Part shown: positions 6,900 through 14,531 of the stretch, in pieces
Layout of the letters: each line of letters starts with the position of its first letter
Position numbering within the stretch: position 1 is the first letter of the stretch
Source of the DNA: Burkholderiaceae bacterium
Lineage (GTDB): Bacteria; Pseudomonadota; Gammaproteobacteria; Burkholderiales; Burkholderiaceae_C
DNA: 15,584 nucleotides
Reading direction: 5' to 3'
NCBI GenBank assembly: GCA_023260315.1
Contig: JALQVQ010000138.1
Span: 1 to 15,584, forward strand
Translations under genes and position numbers: made by a program
The notes under the pieces: model-generated
Database searches by the model: none
What the model was told of the DNA's origin: nothing
The model's input: the letters and a program-made list of their open reading frames with translations, nothing else

Positions 6900-8024
6900 A
6901 TGTCAGCGACGTTCACCGGTTTGCAATTGCAATCAACCATCCTGAATTCAGGCACCCTCGCAGTCACCCTCGTGCCGCAAACCCTGGACGAGCCCAAACC
7001 GGACGAGGTGGTCATTGCCGTGCAGGCAACCCCGATCAACCCATCTGACATTGGCTTGTTATTTGGTGCCGCTGACATGCAAACCGCGACAACCGATCGT
7101 GCCAACAAGTGCCTGCGAGCGGTGGTCCCCGAAAGAGCCATGGCAGGAATGCGGGCACGCATCGACCAGCCCTTGGCCGTTGGAAATGAGGGCGCCGGTG
7201 TGGTGATCGCGGCGGGAAAGCAAGCGGTTGACCTGATGGGGAGAACGGTTGCCGTCATGCCGGGCGGCATGTACGCGCAATACCGGACCGTAAAGGCGAG
7301 CGACTGCCTCGTGCTGCCCGAGGGTACCCCGGCGTCCGCCGCGGCCTCGTGTTTCATCAACCCACTCACGGCCCTGGGCTTCATGGAAACCATGAAACGT
7401 GAGGGCCACAAGGCGCTGGTGCATACGGCCGCCGCATCAAATTTAGGGCAAATGCTAAACCGCCTGTGTCAGGCTGATGGCGTCGATATTGTCAACATTG
7501 TTCGAAAGCCCGAACAGGTGGCGCTCCTCAAGGGACTCGGGGCCACACATGTTTACGACAGCACCGCCCCCACATTCATGGCAGAGCTAACCGAGGCCAT
7601 CGCGGCGACCGGCGCAACGCTGGCCTTTGATGCGACGGGCGGCGGCACCCTTGCCAACCAAATCCTGACGGCGATGGAGGGTGCACTCAGCCGAACCCTG
7701 ACGACCTATAGCCGATACGGCTCGCCAACGAAAAAGCAAGTGTATCTGTACGGCGGCCTCGACACGCGACCGACCGAACTCACTCGGAGCTACGGGATGT
7801 CATGGGCGATCGGCGGCTGGCTGGTTTTCCAATACCTACCTCAATTGGGCGAGGCCGCCAACAAAGCCCTTCGGCAACGCGTCGTCGATGAACTGACAAC
7901 CACTTTCGCGAGCCAATACGCCAAAGAGATCAGCCTCAGCGACATGATCCAAACCGAGCATGTGGCGATGTATAACCAGCGCGCAACCAATCTAAAAGTC
8001 TTGGTCAACCCGAGTAAGGGCTGA
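6900..8024 (+). CDS. Zinc-less MDR oxidoreductase (quinone/enoyl reductase-like)
   Basis: Medium-chain dehydrogenase/reductase, 374 aa, cytoplasmic and likely NADPH-dependent. The N-terminal GroES-like half carries the zinc-independent signature INPSD (about 47-51) and GNEGAG. The Rossmann half begins at INPLTALGF, with a nucleotide-binding VHTAAASNLGQM in place of GxGxxG, then VRKPEQ and FDATGGG. The AAASNLGQM wording is closest to enoyl reductases and crotonyl-CoA-reductase relatives. The Cys and His ligands for catalytic zinc are absent at the expected N-terminal sites. The region between the two halves of the GroES-like domain (about 58-85) is longer than in minimal quinone oxidoreductases. 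AAAGGA at 6889-6894 sets the start. The gene stands alone, divergent from FKBP and convergent with the solute-binding-like gene. The substrate is unknown. Confidence 0.8.
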   Translation: MSATFTGLQLQSTILNSGTLAVTLVPQTLDEPKPDEVVIAVQATPINPSDIGLLFGAADMQTATTDRANKCLRAVVPERAMAGMRARIDQPLAVGNEGAGVVIAAGKQAVDLMGRTVAVMPGGMYAQYRTVKASDCLVLPEGTPASAAASCFINPLTALGFMETMKREGHKALVHTAAASNLGQMLNRLCQADGVDIVNIVRKPEQVALLKGLGATHVYDSTAPTFMAELTEAIAATGATLAFDATGGGTLANQILTAMEGALSRTLTTYSRYGSPTKKQVYLYGGLDTRPTELTRSYGMSWAIGGWLVFQYLPQLGEAANKALRQRVVDELTTTFASQYAKEISLSDMIQTEHVAMYNQRATNLKVLVNPSKG

Positions 8025-8042
8025 CCTCGCGCCGACCTGCGT

Positions 8043-8780
8043 CTAAGCCAAGGGCGCGACGCTGAGGCCCTGCACGGCGTGCTTTTCAATCAGCGATGCA
8101 ACCAACCCAGAGCTGATCGCGTGCTGAGAAAACCGCTGCAAAAACTCGGCCGCCGCCGCGTGACGACGGTGCGTACCAATCGCCTGTTGTATCGCGGTGA
8201 AGCGACCGGAGACGATGCGGGTTCCTGCGATGGTTTGCACGTCTTTCAACAGTGCAGGCCTTAAACACGCGAGCGCTTCACATTTTTCATCAATGAACGC
8301 GGCCTTCGCGCCATCAAACCCCTGCGCGTGGACCAAGTGCGCTTGCTTGATATTGCGGACCAACCAGAGGTCATAAGCGGTGCGCTCGGAAACCGCAATT
8401 CGAACACCAGGTGCGTCCAACTCAGCCGCATCTTGAAACGCACTGTCCGCCCAAACCAAATACGTCGCCTCAATTTCGACGTACGCGTCTGAAAACTGAA
8501 TGTGCGTTGCACGTTGGGGTTCGGCCCCAATCAGCCCGATGTCCCACACATCGTCAACCGCTGCGTCGGCCAACGGTCCCGGTGAGGGAAACGGCACCAA
8601 CTGCAGGCCAACGCCGAGGTGGTCTGCGATGGCCTTGGCCATATCCGGGGCCACGCCGACGGGATCGCCAGCCATTGTCTTGCCGGTGACAAGTAGGAAG
8701 TTGCTGAGGTTAATTCCCGCGCGCAAGACACCGTTTGGTGCCAGTTGTGCAACGACGTCATGTGTATAGGAGATGTCCAT
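8043..8780 (-). CDS. SBP_bac_3-like solute-binding protein without signal peptide
   Basis: A 245-aa protein with the fold pattern of amino-acid-type periplasmic binding proteins. It opens LAPNGVLRAGINLSNFLL, then PVGVAPDMAKAIADHLGV, WDIGLIGAEPQRA, IQFSDAYVEIEATYLV and IAVSERTAYDLWL. All lobes appear present. Unusually, there is no signal peptide: the binding fold starts within about 15 residues of the Met. The frame cannot be extended to add one, because a TAA (8817-8819) lies 13 codons upstream with no start codon between. GGGA seven bases before the ATG supports this start. No permease or ATPase of a polar-amino-acid importer is nearby. It is either a cytosolic ligand-binding protein or enzyme (compare cyclohexadienyl-dehydratase relatives) or uses another export route. 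It diverges from the 2-hydroxy-acid oxidase gene. Confidence 0.75.
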   Translation of the reverse strand: MDISYTHDVVAQLAPNGVLRAGINLSNFLLVTGKTMAGDPVGVAPDMAKAIADHLGVGLQLVPFPSPGPLADAAVDDVWDIGLIGAEPQRATHIQFSDAYVEIEATYLVWADSAFQDAAELDAPGVRIAVSERTAYDLWLVRNIKQAHLVHAQGFDGAKAAFIDEKCEALACLRPALLKDVQTIAGTRIVSGRFTAIQQAIGTHRRHAAAAEFLQRFSQHAISSGLVASLIEKHAVQGLSVAPLA

Positions 8781-8845
8781 GGTTTGATCCCAAAAGCGGT
8801 ACGATGATCGGCATCTTTATCCAAGTTGAGGCTGTGAACCGTCAG

Positions 8846-9943
8846 ATGACCCAGGCAACTGAACCCGGACCCGATTGGCAAACCCTGCATCAAATGATCC
8901 GAAAGGCTCAGCAGAAACTCAATGTCGACGCTTGGGACTATATCGCAGGCGGCACCGAAACAGAGACCACCTTAAGGCGCAACCGACACGCGCTCGACAG
9001 CTTGGCGTTCCGACCGCGCGTCCTGCGTGACGTCTCGGCGGTAACGCCGCAACACACATCGTTTGGTGAAACCCTTCGCTTACCCGTTTGCCTGGCACCT
9101 GTTGGTAGTCTTGAGCTGTTTGCGCCAGACGCCGCCACAGCCAGCGCCATCGCGGCGCGAGACTTCAACTGTTTCACCATGCTCAGCTCCGTCTGCCAGC
9201 CGGGCGTTGAGCCCATGGCTACTGCCGTACCCGACAGCAAGCGGTGGTTTCAGCTCTACGTGCACGGGGATGCGAACTGGGTCGACGCAATGATTGAACG
9301 GGCGATCAACGCCGGCTATGCAGGCGTCATCCTCACCGTGGACTCAGCGGTTTACAGTCGCCGCGAACGCGACATCGCCAAACAGAACACGCGGCGGGTT
9401 GCCGTGCCAGGACGTGAACATCAGGCCCAACTAACGTGGGCTGATGTGGACCGGATACGAAGCCGTACCCGCGCACCCATTGGCCTGAAAGGCATCATGA
9501 CGGCCGAGGACGCCCAGCTGGCGCTCGACCACGGTGTCGATCTCATCTATGTCTCCAACCACGGTGGCCGTCAACTCGACCATGGGATGGGTACCATGCA
9601 CGCCTTGCCCGAAATCGTGGCGACCGTGAAAGGCCAAGTGCCCATTTGGATCGATGGTGGCTTCTATCGTGGCACTGACATTGTGAAAGCCAAATTACTG
9701 GGCGCGGATGTGATCGGATTGGGACGAATGCAGTGCTGGGCGCTTGCAGCGGGCGGTGCAGCGGGTGTCGTGCGCATGCTCGAACTGTTAGAAGTCGAGG
9801 TACGTCAATGCATGAGCCTTTTGGGTATCACCCAGTGGACCGAGGCGCACGCCAGCCTATTGCAGTCGGCGCAAGCCACAACTGGGCCTGATCTTTTGAG
9901 CGCCTTCCCTCTTCTGAACACCCAATCAACCGATTGGTATTGA
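8846..9943 (+). CDS. FMN-dependent alpha-hydroxy-acid oxidase/dehydrogenase
   Basis: A TIM-barrel flavoenzyme of the glycolate oxidase/LldD/mandelate dehydrogenase family, 365 aa from the chosen ATG. It oxidises a 2-hydroxy acid to the 2-oxo acid. Family catalytic residues are seen: Y32 (WDYIAGG), Y138 (WFQLYV), D166 (TVDSAVY), K215 (GLKGIM), H239 and R242 (SNHGGRQLD). The FMN-phosphate site IDGGFYRGTDIVKAKLLGA and GLGRMQ follows. The substrate-specificity region around SSVCQPGVEP differs from textbook glycolate oxidase, so I do not assign glycolate or lactate. The frame extends upstream to a TTG at 8735, inside the divergent gene, and another ATG at 8804 is possible. I prefer 8846 because homology starts right after it (PDWQTLHQ). 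An AEC transporter gene follows 21 bp downstream. Confidence 0.87.
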   Translation: MTQATEPGPDWQTLHQMIRKAQQKLNVDAWDYIAGGTETETTLRRNRHALDSLAFRPRVLRDVSAVTPQHTSFGETLRLPVCLAPVGSLELFAPDAATASAIAARDFNCFTMLSSVCQPGVEPMATAVPDSKRWFQLYVHGDANWVDAMIERAINAGYAGVILTVDSAVYSRRERDIAKQNTRRVAVPGREHQAQLTWADVDRIRSRTRAPIGLKGIMTAEDAQLALDHGVDLIYVSNHGGRQLDHGMGTMHALPEIVATVKGQVPIWIDGGFYRGTDIVKAKLLGADVIGLGRMQCWALAAGGAAGVVRMLELLEVEVRQCMSLLGITQWTEAHASLLQSAQATTGPDLLSAFPLLNTQSTDWY

Positions 9944-9964
9944 CCCAGATCTACGCTTTACACC

Positions 9965-10909
9965 GTGTCCACTGCACTTCAAATACTGGGGATCACCAGC
10001 CCAATTTACCTTGCCATTGCATTGGGTTACGTTGTCACCCGTTTCGGTGTTTTTGGGCGGGCCGACATGCGCCTGTTTGGTCGATTCACACTGAACATCG
10101 CATTACCGGCTCTGTTGTTCCATACCTTCTCAAGCCGAAACTTTGAAGACATCTTCAACCCAAACTATATCGGTGCCTACGCCCTATCAACACTGATCAT
10201 GGTGGCAATCAGTATGGTTTGGGCGCGCCGCGTCCTCAACCAACAACGCACCGCCAGCAGTATCTTTGCGATGGGAACGAGCTGCCCGAACAGTGGTTTT
10301 GTTGGGTACCCACTCATGCTCATTACCCTTGGGCCGGAAACCGCAGGCATTGCGCTGGCCTTGAACATGCTGGTCGAAAACCTGTTGATCATCCCGCTAT
10401 TACTCGCGTTCGCCGAGAGCGGCGCGACACAAGCGAGGTGGCAGGCAATTCTCCGGCACACCGTTCGGGGATTACTTCGAAACCCAATGATCTGGAGCAT
10501 CGCTGCAGGCTTTGGGTTTGCGGTGTCGGGGTGGTCATTACCTGAACCGGTTGGTCGGACCGTACAGATTTTTTCATCGGCGAGCGCGGCGTTATCGCTT
10601 TTCGTGATCGGTGGCTCGCTGGTTGGCCTGCGCCTCAGCGGGCTGCGACAAATGATTGCGAGCATCGCACTGGGCAAGCTCGTCATTCACCCCATCATCA
10701 TGGCGCTAACGCTCACCTATCTTTTCACCATCGAAAGCAGCGCATTGAACGAGGCTGCGATGTTGGTTTGTGCCATGCCGATGATGGGCATTTACACCGC
10801 CCTCGCCCAACGCTATGGTCACGAGGACATGGGTGCAGCCGCCTCATTGGTCACAACGGTTTTATCTTTTTTCACCATTTCAGCTTTGTTGTGGGCTATC
10901 CGTATCTGA
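9965..10909 (+). CDS. AEC-family transporter (auxin efflux carrier/MdcF-like)
   Basis: An inner-membrane carrier of 314 aa of the Mem_trans family (PF03547), with about ten hydrophobic segments and the discontinuous-helix signatures of the family: ALPALLFHTF early, and NSGFVGYPL at about 111-119. The related MdcF protein is linked to malonate transport, and other members carry organic acids or auxin. The only upstream start in frame is GTG at 9965. I see no good Shine-Dalgarno, so initiation may depend on translation of the oxidase gene ending 21 bp upstream. Placement behind a 2-hydroxy-acid oxidase suggests import of its substrate or export of its 2-oxo product. It converges with the histidine kinase gene across 9 bp, and no U-tract terminator is seen there. 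Confidence 0.85.
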   Translation: MSTALQILGITSPIYLAIALGYVVTRFGVFGRADMRLFGRFTLNIALPALLFHTFSSRNFEDIFNPNYIGAYALSTLIMVAISMVWARRVLNQQRTASSIFAMGTSCPNSGFVGYPLMLITLGPETAGIALALNMLVENLLIIPLLLAFAESGATQARWQAILRHTVRGLLRNPMIWSIAAGFGFAVSGWSLPEPVGRTVQIFSSASAALSLFVIGGSLVGLRLSGLRQMIASIALGKLVIHPIIMALTLTYLFTIESSALNEAAMLVCAMPMMGIYTALAQRYGHEDMGAAASLVTTVLSFFTISALLWAIRI

Positions 10910-10918
10910 ACCGAGCGT

Positions 10919-12349
10919 TTAGGGCGCGTCATCAATCGCGCCGTCTGGAACAGCAGGCAAGGTCACCGTAAAGCATGTACCCGCTTGGTCGGGTAAATCG
11001 CTGACGCTGACTGTTCCGCCCAGCTGCTGAATCGTCTCGTGAACAATTGCCAAACCCAAACCACTGCCATCCGCGTCCAAATCCGCACGACTTGGTGATC
11101 GATAGTGCGGACGAAAAATATGGGCCTTCTCCGCTGCCGGTATCACCTTGCCAAGGTTGTGGACCTGCAGCGTGACATCGCCATCCCGTTCAGCCAGAGC
11201 CAAGGTGATCGTGCTGTTGCTGTCGCCATACTTGGAGGCGTTCTCCAGTAAATTTTGAATCACGCTTGTTAATTGCTGTGGCATGGCTTGAACCACAACG
11301 CCCTGCGCACCGACGATCGCGACCGCCTGTTGCCGAAGTGTGAGCTGCGGCAACAGGGCTGTCCGAACTTCAGCGCAGACGGTATCTACCATCACGAAGC
11401 TCGGCGGCAGGTCAGTGCCTTTGCCGTGCGTTGTGCGGCTGAGCGTGAGCAGTTGCTCGATGAAGCGCGTTGTCCGCTTTACCCCCTCAAGCGCCTCTCG
11501 AAGTGCTTGGTCACGTGCCGCTTCGGTCGGTGCCTGCATGGCGTTTTGCAAGTGCAGTTGGATGCCCGCAACGGGCGTTCGCATCTCATGGGCTGCGGCA
11601 TCGATGAACCGCTGCTCGCGCGCAAACGCATCCTTGACCCGCGCCAGCAAGTCGTTGAGTGCCACAACCGAGGTTTTGAGCTCATCAGGCCACGAATCCT
11701 CCTCAATGGACTCCAAAGACTCCGGTCTTCGACTGCGAATACGCGCTGCCAAACGCTGTAGAGGCGTCAGACCTCTGTAGACCTGGATATTCACGAACAG
11801 AATCAGCAACAGCGTCCCGACGGCGAAGGGTGTCAGTACCGCATAAGCCAGTTTGTGGGCTTTCTCCTCGAGTACGTCATTGTGTTCGGCGGCCAACACC
11901 CAAATGGTGCCTGATTTGAGTGCAAACACCTCCCAAGTCTCATCCGCCAACGTCACCGACTGCGAGCCCTCTGTTAGCTCACCCAATCGTGTTGTCGGCG
12001 CGGATTCCGACTTTGCCAACAACACGCCCATGTCGTTCCAAACTTGGAAAGCAATTTTTTGCTCGTAGGGATGTACCGCGTTGTCCGCCGCCTCATCGTG
12101 CCTGTCGTGCCTGTCGTCAAAGTCATCGGGTAGCTCAATAAAGAGGGGTTCATCCTTCGGCATCCGATTAATCTGATTGGTAATTAATGCCTCTAAGACG
12201 CGGGCTGAGGTATTTAAACGTGCTCGAAAAATTTCATCGGACTCGTGCTTGAGCGCCCAGTAGACAGCGCCGCCCACCAAGCTCATCACGACCACCATCG
12301 AAATGACGACACCAAAAACCAACTGATTACGAAGAGAAGATTGCTTCAT
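10919..12349 (-). CDS. Sensor histidine kinase, QseC/TctE-like
   Basis: Membrane histidine kinase, 476 aa, partner of the response regulator whose stop overlaps its ATG by 4 bp. Architecture: TM1 at about 10-32; periplasmic domain about 33-167; TM2 about 168-190; HAMP-like linker about 191-245; dimerisation/phosphoacceptor helix with H254 in DAAAHEMRTP; HATPase with N-box LLENASKYG (N370) and G-box DGSGLGL (about 427-433). The periplasmic domain holds an Asp/His-rich patch at about 74-87 (LPDDFDDRHDRHDE) followed by HPYEQKIAFQVW, a theme seen in QseC-type sensors. The patch could bind a divalent cation. It is the last gene of an operon with a protease, a DUF4384 protein and a lipoprotein, so envelope state is a plausible signal. 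Ligand unknown. Confidence 0.92.
   Translation of the reverse strand: MKQSSLRNQLVFGVVISMVVVMSLVGGAVYWALKHESDEIFRARLNTSARVLEALITNQINRMPKDEPLFIELPDDFDDRHDRHDEAADNAVHPYEQKIAFQVWNDMGVLLAKSESAPTTRLGELTEGSQSVTLADETWEVFALKSGTIWVLAAEHNDVLEEKAHKLAYAVLTPFAVGTLLLILFVNIQVYRGLTPLQRLAARIRSRRPESLESIEEDSWPDELKTSVVALNDLLARVKDAFAREQRFIDAAAHEMRTPVAGIQLHLQNAMQAPTEAARDQALREALEGVKRTTRFIEQLLTLSRTTHGKGTDLPPSFVMVDTVCAEVRTALLPQLTLRQQAVAIVGAQGVVVQAMPQQLTSVIQNLLENASKYGDSNSTITLALAERDGDVTLQVHNLGKVIPAAEKAHIFRPHYRSPSRADLDADGSGLGLAIVHETIQQLGGTVSVSDLPDQAGTCFTVTLPAVPDGAIDDAP
12097..12117 (-). repeat. 9-bp tandem repeat inside the kinase sensor domain
   Basis: CGTGCCTGT occurs twice head-to-tail at 12097-12105 and 12106-12114, followed by a partial CGT. 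On the coding strand each unit codes Asp-Arg-His, giving DRHDRHD. In-frame slippage here would lengthen or shorten the charged sensor loop without breaking the frame. Confidence 0.8.
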
Positions 12350-13014
12350 CGCTCGTCTACCGCCTGAATACTGAAGCCAATACCGCGTACCGTACGGATA
12401 ATTTGAGGGGAAATCTTCTTCCGTAGATTGTGGACGTAGACGTTAATGGCGTTGCTCTCCACCCCCTCGCCCCAGCCATAAAGTGAGGCCTCAAGTTGCT
12501 CACGGCTGAAAATTTGACTCGGACTCTCGGCGAGCTTTCTCAGCAGCTTGAACTCGTAGGGCTGCAGCTCGACCGCCCGACCTTCCCATGACACGCGCAT
12601 CGCATTCAGATCAATTTCGAGTGCCCCCAACTGCAACAGGTTGGTGGACGTGCCCGTTCGGCGACGCTCCAAAACACGCAAACGAGCCTTGAGTTCGTCC
12701 AAGTCAAAGGGCTTGGTGAGGTAATCATCGGCACCCAGGTCAAGTCCCTGCACGCGGTGCGCGGCGCTATCGCGTGCCGACAATATCAGGACCGGCGTGT
12801 GATCAGGCCGTGCGCGCACAGTACGAAGGACCTCTAGGCCATCAACCTTGGGCAGGCCCAAGTCCAAAATCACCAGGTCAAAATCATGCGACGCCAACGC
12901 GGTCAAAGCCATTTGTCCGTCGGACACGTGATCGACCCAATAATTGGCCTGCCTGAGTGCCACTTGTAGGCCAGAGGCCAATAATGGATCGTCTTCGACG
13001 AGTAAAACGCGCAT
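12346..13014 (-). CDS. OmpR-family response regulator, QseB/TctD-like
   Basis: A two-domain transcription factor of 222 aa. The receiver domain has the acidic pocket E7-D8-D9 (VEDDP), the phospho-acceptor D51 (ILDLGLP), S79 (LILSARD) and K101 (LTKPFD). The winged-helix DNA-binding domain (about 125-220) shows LQPYEFKLL, FSREQLE and SNAINVYVHNLRKKI, then RTVRGIGF, the pattern of QseB, PmrA and TctD. Start supported by AGGA eight bases before the ATG. It is followed by its kinase with a 4-bp overlap and preceded by the LPP20 lipoprotein gene after 18 bp. Likely targets are its own operon and envelope genes, but no regulator repeat site is visible within the window because the operon promoter lies beyond the right edge. 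Confidence 0.93.
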   Translation of the reverse strand: MRVLLVEDDPLLASGLQVALRQANYWVDHVSDGQMALTALASHDFDLVILDLGLPKVDGLEVLRTVRARPDHTPVLILSARDSAAHRVQGLDLGADDYLTKPFDLDELKARLRVLERRRTGTSTNLLQLGALEIDLNAMRVSWEGRAVELQPYEFKLLRKLAESPSQIFSREQLEASLYGWGEGVESNAINVYVHNLRKKISPQIIRTVRGIGFSIQAVDER

Positions 13015-13032
13015 GGTGTGATCCTAAGGGAT

Positions 13033-13650
13033 TTAACGTGTTTTACCGATTTCAGCTTCCAACGCCTGAAACGCCTTCGAGGCGCGCAAGCGCGACTTTA
13101 AAACCGTGCTGTCAGTGCCTTGTTTAACCAGCGCCTGCTGGGTCTGCCCGGCTGGCATTTCGATCAGCACATAGGCACGGAAGTCGGTCCCTTCACGCGA
13201 GATCTCATGTTTTACGATGCGGTGTCCCGCCAGAGAGACCTCGGCAACCACATCTTTTGCGACCTTTTCGATCTCCCGCTCAACAACCGGATCTACGGGG
13301 TCACCTGACTCAGCAATGAACGATTTAATGCTCGCCGAAACCGCGCTGTTCACTTGCGCCGCTAACCCTGACTTGGCACTCAAAACGGCCTTATCGAGTG
13401 CAAACTGCATATCGGCAGACCGGTCGGTACCGGCAGAGACCAAATAGCCGGGTTTCACAATCGGCTGTCGATACCAGTCCGGTGATGCCTTCAAAGTGTC
13501 GTCAACACGTGCGATCGCCGCCTTGTTCGCTTGTTCGGCCATGTAGGCGTCATATTCGGGCGTTCCGGCAGGCGGCTTGGATGCGCAGGCGGTCAGTAAG
13601 CCCACGAGGGCCAGAGATGTCAGCGCGAGGCGTTGGGTTTGTTTTCTCAT
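13033..13650 (-). CDS. LPP20-type outer-membrane lipoprotein
   Basis: A 205-aa lipoprotein. The signal peptide ends in the lipobox LTAC with lipidated C22. The +2 residue is Ala, which in a proteobacterium favours outer-membrane sorting by Lol. The mature region resembles LPP20-family proteins: PDWY at about 57-60, a small beta region GYLVSAGTDRS, a helix with DMQFALDKAVLSAKSGLA, then VSLAGHRIVKHEI and FRAYVLIEMP. Its function is not established; members are surface or envelope lipoproteins in many Gram-negatives. It starts inside the stop of the DUF4384 gene (ATGA overlap at 13647-13650) and is followed after 18 bp by the response regulator, so it belongs to the five-gene operon. It could be a structural partner or a sensed component of the system. 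Confidence 0.82.
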   Translation of the reverse strand: MRKQTQRLALTSLALVGLLTACASKPPAGTPEYDAYMAEQANKAAIARVDDTLKASPDWYRQPIVKPGYLVSAGTDRSADMQFALDKAVLSAKSGLAAQVNSAVSASIKSFIAESGDPVDPVVEREIEKVAKDVVAEVSLAGHRIVKHEISREGTDFRAYVLIEMPAGQTQQALVKQGTDSTVLKSRLRASKAFQALEAEIGKTR

Positions 13651-14531
13651 TGCAAAGCTTCCTTTTTAAGTTGCGGTTTCTGTATCACCTGAAAGGCGTG
13701 GGATTGCCAGCGGATATCTCGCCGCGGAATTTCGTGTAACTTTCGGCCAAACTCAGACAAAGTCAGCGTTGCAGGCCATTCAATGGGGTCACGTGAATAG
13801 ACGACGATGAGGTATTCGGCCCACGTACTCGGCGGCACCCAGCGCGACTCACGGGGATCAATCGGAAAACCGCCAACCTCTAAGCGCGTCCCTTCGCGGG
13901 GAAACACACCCGCACCGCTGACGCTCAGCGGTGTTGATGTGTCAGCGGGTAGCACCCGCGTGAGTGGCGCTGTTTGGTCTTCAATTGGCGCCCAATTAAA
14001 GAGGGTCAAATACCCGCGGTGCGTCGGCGTCACCGTGAGCCGAAGCGCTTCCCCAACCCGGTAGATCGGGCGCTCAAGGGCTACGGTGAGATCAAATGAC
14101 GGATCAGGCTGACCGTTGGGAAGCGCGACCACAGCCGCCATCTCAACCGTGCAGGCGCGCCCGCCGAGATAAGGCTTGACCGCCGTCTGAATGACGTTTG
14201 CTTCGAGCAACAAACCTGACAACTCCGACCAGAGAGTTTGCGATAAGCGGCATGGTGAGCCAGGCGAGAGGGCTCCGGCGTCATCAGGCGATTTGCAGAC
14301 CAACAGACGGTCCGCGCGGATGGACTCGCCTCCAACCTGCTCAATCGCCAGGCGCTTCGCATCCGCAACCGCGAAGCGGCAAGCGTCAGCTTCAGAGGTA
14401 TCGGGCCCGAATCGATGAGTCCCCGTCACACGGACCGGTACCTGCGCCGTTGCCACCGTGTGCACCAGACAGCCCAAAACCACAGCGAGTGCCACGCTCA
14501 CCGCATTGGAGAAGATACGTCTTTGCATCAT
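13647..14531 (-). CDS. Exported DUF4384-domain protein
   Basis: 294 aa with a clear Sec signal peptide (basic MMQRR, long hydrophobic stretch, ATA-Q cleavage near residue 29; a VLGC at 18-21 is a poor lipobox). Two regions follow. Residues about 32-135 read VRVTGTHRFG, then EADACRFAVADAKRLAIEQVGG, a pattern reminiscent of the FlgT-N/LPP20 type of small alpha-beta domain, with Cys51, Cys79, Cys94 and Cys127 that could pair as disulfides in the periplasm. Residues about 146-240 match DUF4384: FDLTVALERPIYRVGEAL, RGYLTLFNW and LPADTSTPL. DUF4384 is often fused to caspase-like or other peptidase domains. Here it is separate but overlaps a serine protease gene by 4 bp. The double Met start (14531/14528) is resolved by that ATGA overlap. 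No enzymatic residues are recognised. Confidence 0.72.
   Translation of the reverse strand: MMQRRIFSNAVSVALAVVLGCLVHTVATAQVPVRVTGTHRFGPDTSEADACRFAVADAKRLAIEQVGGESIRADRLLVCKSPDDAGALSPGSPCRLSQTLWSELSGLLLEANVIQTAVKPYLGGRACTVEMAAVVALPNGQPDPSFDLTVALERPIYRVGEALRLTVTPTHRGYLTLFNWAPIEDQTAPLTRVLPADTSTPLSVSGAGVFPREGTRLEVGGFPIDPRESRWVPPSTWAEYLIVVYSRDPIEWPATLTLSEFGRKLHEIPRRDIRWQSHAFQVIQKPQLKKEALQ
13913..13933. repeat. Perfect 9-bp inverted repeat inside the DUF4384 gene
   Basis: CACCGCTGA and TCAGCGGTG flank a 3-nt loop (CGC). The hairpin would form in the operon mRNA. It lacks a following U-tract, so it is not an intrinsic terminator. It may affect mRNA stability or be a coincidence of coding sequence. 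Confidence 0.55.

Noticed and set aside
6836..7411. 191-codon minus-strand open frame
   Set aside because: Antisense shadow of the MDR oxidoreductase, with no recognisable domain.
8735..8845. Upstream start for the 2-hydroxy-acid oxidase (TTG 8735 or ATG 8804)
   Set aside because: The first overlaps the divergent gene. The added residues look unlike family N-termini, which begin close to the ATG at 8846. The ATG at 8804 cannot be fully excluded.
10923..10942. GGCGCG...CGCGCC inverted repeat near the convergent ends of the AEC and kinase genes as a terminator
   Set aside because: Only a 6-bp stem with an 8-nt loop inside kinase codons, and no T-run on either side.
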